Under the pieces are notes generated by a model, which saw only the letters and a program-made list of their open reading frames with translations, was not told where the DNA came from and did no database searches. A stretch of DNA of 64,000 nt from JBQSUQ01 sp052384575. GTDB taxonomy: Bacteria > Pseudomonadota > Gammaproteobacteria > Enterobacterales > Pasteurellaceae. How positions within the stretch are numbered: position 1 is the stretch's first letter; every line of letters starts with the position of its first letter. The stretch lies in the NCBI GenBank assembly GCA_052384575.1, contig JBQSUQ010000015.1. One strand, given 5' to 3'. Of this stretch, positions 59,247 to 64,000 are shown piece after piece. Both the position numbers and the translations under genes were made by a program.

Positions 59247-60056
59247 TTAACGAATAATGCCACGCGTGGAGCGTTTAAAGAATTCTAAAAAGAAACTAAT
59301 TGCGGTTTCTGTTTTGGCATAATGTTCAATTTCTGGCATCACTTCTTCTAAAGTTTTATCACTACGATAAATTAATTTATAAACATTGCGAATGGCATGC
59401 AGTGTTGGTTTATCAAACCCACGACGTTTTAATCCTTCAATGTTGACACCAAATGGACGTGCATGATTGCCTTGCGCCATCACATAAGGTGGTACATCTT
59501 GGCTGACCATAGAACCGCCACCCAGCATAACATGAGCACCAACAATAACAAATTGATGAATAGCTGACATTCCACCCACGATCACAAAATCATCCAGCTC
59601 AACATGTCCTGCTAGGGTTGCATTATTGGCTAAAATACAGCGGTTTTTAATGCGACAGTCATGGGCAATATGAGCATTTACCATGAATAAGTTATCGCTA
59701 CCAACACGAGTAACACCACCACCTTGTACTGTTCCACGATGGATGGTTACATTCTCACGAATACGGTTGCGATCACCAATAATAGTTTTTGTTGGCTCAC
59801 CCTGATATTTTAAATCTTGATTGACTTCACCAATACTTGCCCCTTGGAAAATTTGGTTATCTTCCCCGATAGTCGTGACACCATTTACCACAACATGAGA
59901 ATGAAGCACAGTTCCTTTACCAATCTCAACTTGAGCGCCAATCACACAAAACGGACCAATCACCACATTTTCGCCAATTTTTGCGCCTTGTTCCACAATA
60001 GAAGTTGGGTGAATTTTCGCCGTTGGATGAATATTTTTATTATCGTGCTGAGTCAT
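59247..60056 (-). CDS. lpxA: UDP-N-acetylglucosamine acyltransferase
   Basis: First enzyme of lipid A synthesis, adding a hydroxyacyl chain to UDP-GlcNAc. The 269 residues are a left-handed parallel beta-helix of hexapeptide repeats (IGENVVIGPFCVIGA, then ILANNATLAGHVELDD). The catalytic histidine lies in NAHIAHDCRIKNRC, and the C-terminal helical bundle ends FFKRSTRGIIR. TAAGGAGAAATT precedes the ATG. It starts 9 bp after fabZ, the conserved fabZ-lpxA-lpxB order. Confidence 0.96.
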   Translation of the reverse strand: MTQHDNKNIHPTAKIHPTSIVEQGAKIGENVVIGPFCVIGAQVEIGKGTVLHSHVVVNGVTTIGEDNQIFQGASIGEVNQDLKYQGEPTKTIIGDRNRIRENVTIHRGTVQGGGVTRVGSDNLFMVNAHIAHDCRIKNRCILANNATLAGHVELDDFVIVGGMSAIHQFVIVGAHVMLGGGSMVSQDVPPYVMAQGNHARPFGVNIEGLKRRGFDKPTLHAIRNVYKLIYRSDKTLEEVMPEIEHYAKTETAISFFLEFFKRSTRGIIR

Positions 60057-60065
60057 AATTTCTCC

Positions 60066-60524
60066 TTATGATGCGGCTCTGCGTGCGCACATCAATTCTG
60101 CTTCACAGACGACTTTGCCATCTACTGTAGCAACGCCTGTAAATTTAGTTACACCACGACGTTCCGCAACAAAGCGAACTTCTAATTCCATACGATCGCC
60201 AGGTAAAACAGGGCGACGGAAACGAGCGCTGTCAATCGCCGCGAAATAATAGAGTTCATTCTCTAACGGACGATAGGTTTTACAAGCTAACACGCCTGTT
60301 GCTTGTGCCATCGCTTCTAAAATTAACACGCCTGGAAACACTGGATTTTCAGGGAAATGACCAGTAAAACAAGGCTCGTTCACGCTAATATTTTTTACGG
60401 CTTTTAACCATTCGCCTTCTTGATAATCCACTACGCGATCCACTAATAAAAAAGGATAGCGGTGTGGCAATAATGTCATGATTTCACTTGCTTCAATGAT
60501 ACGAGGAGTTCTTTCCGTTGTCAC
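60066..60524 (-). CDS. fabZ: 3-hydroxyacyl-ACP dehydratase
   Basis: Dehydrates 3-hydroxyacyl-ACP in fatty acid synthesis and balances flux to lipid A. The 152 residues hold the hot-dog fold with the catalytic His and Glu in HFPENPVFPGVLILEAMAQ and LPHRYPFLLVDRV near the start. It follows lpxD after a terminator (138-bp gap), so lpxA, fabZ and lpxB may also use a promoter here. Confidence 0.95.
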   Translation of the reverse strand: MTTERTPRIIEASEIMTLLPHRYPFLLVDRVVDYQEGEWLKAVKNISVNEPCFTGHFPENPVFPGVLILEAMAQATGVLACKTYRPLENELYYFAAIDSARFRRPVLPGDRMELEVRFVAERRGVTKFTGVATVDGKVVCEAELMCARRAAS

Positions 60525-60638
60525 AATAAGTACCTTATCTTTTAACTTATACTAAATTAATTTTAGCTAATTATACGTTATTTGGATCAAAATTTACAGT
60601 CTATTGAGGTTAGACAAGATAAATGCCAAAATAAATAA

Positions 60639-60660
60639 AGCCTACTTTCGTAGGCCTTTT
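60639..60660 (-). terminator. Terminator after lpxD
   Basis: GCCTAC (60640-60645) and GTAGGC (60650-60655) with a TTTC loop. On the minus strand TTTATTTATTTTG follows. It partly separates lpxD from fabZ. Confidence 0.7.
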
Positions 60661-60662
60661 TA

Positions 60663-61688
60663 TTACTCAGCTAATTTCTTTTCTAATGCTTTGAGACGTT
60701 TATTCATATTATCAATATCCATTGTTAATGCCGCTGTTTTGCGCCATTGTTTATTAGTTTGCAATGGAATACCTGAAGAATAAATACCCGGCTCAGTAAT
60801 TGGACGCATGACCATACCCATCCCAGTAATCACTGCTTGATCACAAATTTCCATATGACCATTGATCACACTTGCGCCACCAATTTGGCAATAACGTCCT
60901 ACTTTTAGACTTCCTGCCATAATCACGCCACCTGCAACCGCTGTGCCTGTACCAATGTGTACATTATGTGCAATTTGGCATAGGTTATCGATAATCACAT
61001 TATCTTCAATCACTGTATTATCTAAAGCACCACGGTCAATACAAGTGCAAGCACCAATTTCAACATGATTACCAATAATCACAGAACCCGTTTGAGGAAT
61101 TTTAATCCAACGACCACGCTCATTAGCGTAACCGAAACCATCACTGCCAATCACTGCACCAGATTGAATTAAACAATGCTCGCCAATCTGAACATCATGA
61201 TAAATCGACACATTTGCCCAAAGTTGTGTATTGGCACCAATAGTGGCATTTTTACCAATAAAACAACCCGAGCCAATAATCGCGTTATCACCAATGACAG
61301 CGCCATCTTCAACAACCGCATTTGCACCAATAGAAACATTTTGCCCTAAAGAAACTGTGCTAGAAATCACCGCACTTGAAGCAATATCATAAGCTGCTTT
61401 AGGCGTGCCATCCATATATTGCGCTAATAAAGCATAAGCCACATAAGGATTTTTAACGATCAATAAGTTAGCATCAGCGGCACAAAACTCAACATCTGCC
61501 TCAGAGACAACTAAAATTCCTGCTTGGGATAAAGCAAGATAAGGACGATATTTAACGTTTGAAATGAAGGTGAGTTGTTGACTAGTTGCTTTATCTAAAG
61601 GCGCAATAGCCGTAACAATAACATCGGCGTTGCCACGAATGGCACCGCCGATATGTTCTGCTAATTCTTTTAATGTATAAGAACGCAT
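60663..61688 (-). CDS. lpxD: UDP-3-O-acylglucosamine N-acyltransferase
   Basis: Third enzyme of lipid A synthesis. The 341 residues have an N-terminal uridine-binding domain (about 1-100; YTLKELAEHIGG, ITAIAPLDKATSQQLTFISN) and hexapeptide-repeat beta-helix (about 105-300). The catalytic histidine lies in IDNLCQIAHNVHIG. A C-terminal helix (MNKRLKALEKKLAE) follows. It starts 22 bp after skp, the standard bamA-skp-lpxD-fabZ-lpxA-lpxB order. Confidence 0.96.
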   Translation of the reverse strand: MRSYTLKELAEHIGGAIRGNADVIVTAIAPLDKATSQQLTFISNVKYRPYLALSQAGILVVSEADVEFCAADANLLIVKNPYVAYALLAQYMDGTPKAAYDIASSAVISSTVSLGQNVSIGANAVVEDGAVIGDNAIIGSGCFIGKNATIGANTQLWANVSIYHDVQIGEHCLIQSGAVIGSDGFGYANERGRWIKIPQTGSVIIGNHVEIGACTCIDRGALDNTVIEDNVIIDNLCQIAHNVHIGTGTAVAGGVIMAGSLKVGRYCQIGGASVINGHMEICDQAVITGMGMVMRPITEPGIYSSGIPLQTNKQWRKTAALTMDIDNMNKRLKALEKKLAE

Positions 61689-61710
61689 TATTTATTTACC
61701 TATTCAGGAA

Positions 61711-62265
61711 TTATTTTTTCGCTGGTTCTGCTGGTTTTTCTTCCGCTTTTGGCGCTTCTGGTAATTTACCACCCATTGCTTTTAAGACATCTTCAGTAAT
61801 ATCTTTACCATCAACAGCGAAAACTACAGAATTTGCATCAAGCACGTAAGTATAACCTTTTTCTTTTGCTAAATTATTTGTTGCAGTTTGGATTGATTCT
61901 AATAATTTAGCACGTTCTTCATTTTCCAATGCTTGTGCATTTTGTTGGAATTTTTGTGCTTGCGCATCGTGATCTTTCATTAATTTATTAATTTCATCTT
62001 CACGTTTCTTAATATCAGCACTACGTAAATTTGGCGCTTCTTTTTTCAATGCAGCAATTTTACCTTCAATTTTTTTCTTAGCTGCCGCTAATTGATCTGC
62101 TTTGCCTTTAAATTCTTTATCTAATTTTTGTGCAATTGCTTCACGTTCTGGATGATGTTGGAATAAGAAACCCGCATTGATAAATGCAATATTTTCAGCA
62201 GCCATTGCAGCAGAAGCAAAACCTAAAGCTAAAGAAAGTGCGGTTACTTTTACGATTTTTTTCAT
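61711..62265 (-). CDS. skp: Periplasmic chaperone Skp (OmpH)
   Basis: Holds unfolded outer-membrane proteins on the way to BAM. I chose the ATG with AAGGAAATTAAACAA before it (MKKIVKVTALSLALGF), 184 residues, with a signal peptide (about 1-22, AMAAENIAF). The coiled-coil arms are rich in Lys, Ala and Glu (about 40-110). The C-terminus is a longer Pro/Ala/Glu/Lys tail (PEAPKAEEKPAEPAKK) than in E. coli. An uptake signal forms part of the signal peptide codons (Thr-Ala-Leu). Confidence 0.94.
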   Translation of the reverse strand: MKKIVKVTALSLALGFASAAMAAENIAFINAGFLFQHHPEREAIAQKLDKEFKGKADQLAAAKKKIEGKIAALKKEAPNLRSADIKKREDEINKLMKDHDAQAQKFQQNAQALENEERAKLLESIQTATNNLAKEKGYTYVLDANSVVFAVDGKDITEDVLKAMGGKLPEAPKAEEKPAEPAKK

Positions 62266-62302
62266 TTGTTTAATTTCCTTGTAATTAATCATTTTTCAAA
62301 GA

Positions 62303-62352
62303 ACTCAGATATTTCTGAGTGCAAGCCTAGGCTTAGACTTGCAAACTCAGAA
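62303..62352 (-). promoter_or_regulatory. Mutually exclusive hairpins between bamA and skp
   Basis: TCTGAGT (62314-62320) can pair with ACTCAGA on either side (62303-62309 or 62345-62351). The second choice extends to GCAAG/CTTGC (62321-62325 with 62338-62342) across a CCTAGG loop. On the minus-strand mRNA the two folds compete. No U run follows either. This resembles an attenuator or processing site, but no function is shown. Confidence 0.5.
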
Positions 62353-62370
62353 TTAGTTCATTAAATAATA

Positions 62371-64000
62371 TTAGAATGTACCACCAATGCTAAATTGGAA
62401 ACGCTCAACATCATCATTTTTATATTTTTTGATTGGTTTTGCATAAGAGAATACCAATGGTCCAATTGGCGATTGCCATTGGAATGCTACGCCAGCAGAG
62501 GTACGTACTCGAGTTGGATCACCATAATCAGGTAATGACGGGAAGTCTTTCTTACCTTCTTTTTTCCATTTTGTATCCCATACACTCGCAGCATCAAAGA
62601 ATACAGATGTTCTTACGCTGTGTTGATTTTTTTCTGCAACAAATGGTGTAGGTACGATTAATTCTAAACTTGCATTAACCATTGCATTACCACCGATAAT
62701 ATCGGTACTTGGCTGATACTGTCCTGGTTTGTTTGTTGCATATATCGCATTTGGTCCAATCGCACCTGAAGCAAAGCCGCGTAATGAACCGATACCACCA
62801 GCGCTATAGTTACGGTAGAACGGAACACGTTTTCCACCAAACCCATTCGCATAAGCCGCTCCAGCTTTCGCCGAAATAACCCAAGCATGATCACGATCTA
62901 ATGGATAGAAACCTGCAAAATCCGCTGTTAATGCATAGAATTTATTATCAGATCCCGGAATAGTAACAGAACCACCAATACCTGCTTTCACACCTTTAGT
63001 TGGGAAATAACCGCGGTTTAAACTATTGTAGTTCCAGCCAGCTTTAAAGAAGAAGTCATTTGACTTGAATGAACGACCTTCATATTTCATTGAATCCAAA
63101 TATTTTTGGCGTGAATATTCAGGTGCCACATTTTTCAATTTATTGTAAGCATAGCCTAAACCTAAATAATAAGAGTTGTTCTCGTTCACAGGGAAACCTA
63201 AGGTTACATCGGCACCATAAGTAGTACGAGAGAAACTTGCTGCATTCTTATCATCTGAGTTGTCATATTTTTCATAGAAGACATTTCCACCTAGGCTTAC
63301 ACCATCTTTTGTGAAGTAAGGTTCGGTATAACCTAAATTAATACTTGTGGAATACTTATCTTTTCGACCACCAAGGCTAACTGCAGCGCCTGTTCCTAAG
63401 AAGTTATCTTGCTTAATACTTGATTGGTAGCTAAAACCACTTTCTGTACCATAACCAATACCGAAGTTAATACTCCCTGTATTACGCTCTTTCACATTAT
63501 AAACAACATCTAAAAGGTCATCTGTTCCTGGAACCACTTCATTGCGTTGTTCAACTGTTTCAAAGAAACCTGTACGCTCTAAGCGAATTTTACCCAATTC
63601 AACTAATTGGGAAGATAACCAAGTACCTTCTTGTTGACGCATTTCTTGACGTAATGTGCTATCTGCACTTACTGTGTTTCCTTCAAAACGAATTTGGCGA
63701 ACAGAATAACGACGTCCAGCTTCAACAATGTAAGTAATTGCAATGGTTTTATTGGTTTCATCAAATTCTGGGTGAATATTTACCTGTGCAGTCGCATAGC
63801 CTTGTTCAGCTAATTTCGCTTTAATATCATTTTCAACTGCTGAAATTTCGCTACGGCGGAATTCATCATTTAAACGAATACCTTTCAATAAAGGCGCTAA
63901 TTCGTCTTGCATACCACCCACATCCCCGATAATTCGAGCATGATTAACGGTATACACATCGCCTTCATCAACCATCACTTTCACTTGCGCTTCTGTTTTT
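62371..64000 (-). CDS. bamA: Outer-membrane assembly factor BamA, C-terminal part (cut by window edge)
   Basis: Central BAM subunit that folds and inserts outer-membrane barrels. 543 codons are in the window; the frame stays open to base 64000, so the signal peptide and the first POTRA domains lie outside (the GTG at 63984 is internal). Visible are the last POTRA domains (VYTVNHARIIGDVGGM; RRYSVRQIRFEGNTVSADSTL), then the 16-stranded barrel from about residue 180 of the fragment. The barrel has NFGIGYGTESGF, the conserved IGSLRGFASGAIGPNA loop, and the C-terminal FQFSIGGTF aromatic signature. Extracellular loops appear diverged from H. influenzae D15 as remembered. Confidence 0.96.
   Translation of the reverse strand, partial: KTEAQVKVMVDEGDVYTVNHARIIGDVGGMQDELAPLLKGIRLNDEFRRSEISAVENDIKAKLAEQGYATAQVNIHPEFDETNKTIAITYIVEAGRRYSVRQIRFEGNTVSADSTLRQEMRQQEGTWLSSQLVELGKIRLERTGFFETVEQRNEVVPGTDDLLDVVYNVKERNTGSINFGIGYGTESGFSYQSSIKQDNFLGTGAAVSLGGRKDKYSTSINLGYTEPYFTKDGVSLGGNVFYEKYDNSDDKNAASFSRTTYGADVTLGFPVNENNSYYLGLGYAYNKLKNVAPEYSRQKYLDSMKYEGRSFKSNDFFFKAGWNYNSLNRGYFPTKGVKAGIGGSVTIPGSDNKFYALTADFAGFYPLDRDHAWVISAKAGAAYANGFGGKRVPFYRNYSAGGIGSLRGFASGAIGPNAIYATNKPGQYQPSTDIIGGNAMVNASLELIVPTPFVAEKNQHSVRTSVFFDAASVWDTKWKKEGKKDFPSLPDYGDPTRVRTSAGVAFQWQSPIGPLVFSYAKPIKKYKNDDVERFQFSIGGTF

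Larger units (their letters stand above)
1..64000. repeat. Dispersed Haemophilus-type DNA uptake signal (AAGTGCGGT / ACCGCACTT)
   Basis: The 9-bp core occurs throughout on both strands. Checked examples are 3853-3861, 5697-5705, 6968-6976, 9615-9623 and 11822-11830, and both arms of 37773-37814, 44106-44144 and 59205-59225. It marks DNA for uptake by naturally competent Haemophilus. Many copies lie head to head as terminators; others are inside genes, often near starts. I did not count all copies. Confidence 0.95.

Noticed and set aside
1..64000. tRNA, rRNA or insertion sequences
   Set aside because: I saw no cloverleaf, rRNA segment, transposase or flanking terminal repeats in any gap.

Overview
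The window is chromosomal DNA of a Haemophilus-type member of the Pasteurellaceae. The main evidence is the dense scatter of the 9-bp DNA uptake signal AAGTGCGGT and its complement, the AT-rich coding style, and the gene families present (fused TRAP sialate transporter siaT, 151-aa ExbB, RpiR-type siaR, LepA/LepB/Rnc/Era block). From memory, the gene order is a rearranged version of H. influenzae Rd. SiaP, BamA and LpxA also look clearly diverged from the H. influenzae proteins, and thiC, which I do not recall in Rd, is present. I infer a Haemophilus outside H. influenzae sensu stricto, perhaps on the H. parainfluenzae side; species level is not established.

Layout. 1-5.9 kb: glycerate kinase, a dgt-lrgB-lrgA operon, then a secreted nuclease-csdA-csdE operon. 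5.9-19.9 kb: metR and metE point away from each other, with the complete sialic acid utilisation cluster between them (nanM-siaT-siaP leftward; nanE-nanK-nanQ-siaR-nanA-nagB-nagA rightward) around a shared regulatory region with a perfect CRP site. 19.9-25.7 kb: thiC behind a TPP riboswitch, then a probable accessory pair made of a Slam-like outer-membrane translocon and a repeat-bearing surface lipoprotein, then a chalcone-isomerase-like exported protein. 25.7-34.6 kb: rimK/grxA, bamC-dapA, bcp, an unusual ComEA-like protein, obg, a DMT permease, rpmA-rplU and ispB. 34.6-37.6 kb: queH, then a CRP-linked pair of a dicarboxylate-type symporter and a binding-protein-like gene without a signal peptide. 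37.8-48.5 kb: lepA-lepB-rnc-era, grcA with tandem FNR-like sites, raiA, a ybaN-like gene, exbB-exbD-tonB behind a Fur-like box, and clpB behind a sigma-32-type promoter. 48.6-51.9 kb: dapF-DUF484-xerC-yigB. 51.9-57.4 kb: cysK, mog-DMT-glnB-PerM family, and an SLC13 transporter. 57.4-64 kb: bamA (cut by the window edge)-skp-lpxD-fabZ-lpxA-lpxB-rnhB, the outer-membrane biogenesis cluster.

How the genes work together. The sialate genes form a complete uptake-to-fructose-6-phosphate pathway. CRP and probably SiaR control it. Iron and energy genes (tonB/exbBD) and the Slam-lipoprotein pair suggest host-surface nutrient acquisition. Many intergenic terminators are built from two facing uptake signals. 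The most promising little-described items are the Slam/lipoprotein pair, the leaderless binding-protein/symporter pair, the ComEA-like protein with a long Lys/Glu/Ala-rich insert, the sialate cluster lying between metR and metE, and the mutually exclusive hairpins between bamA and skp.
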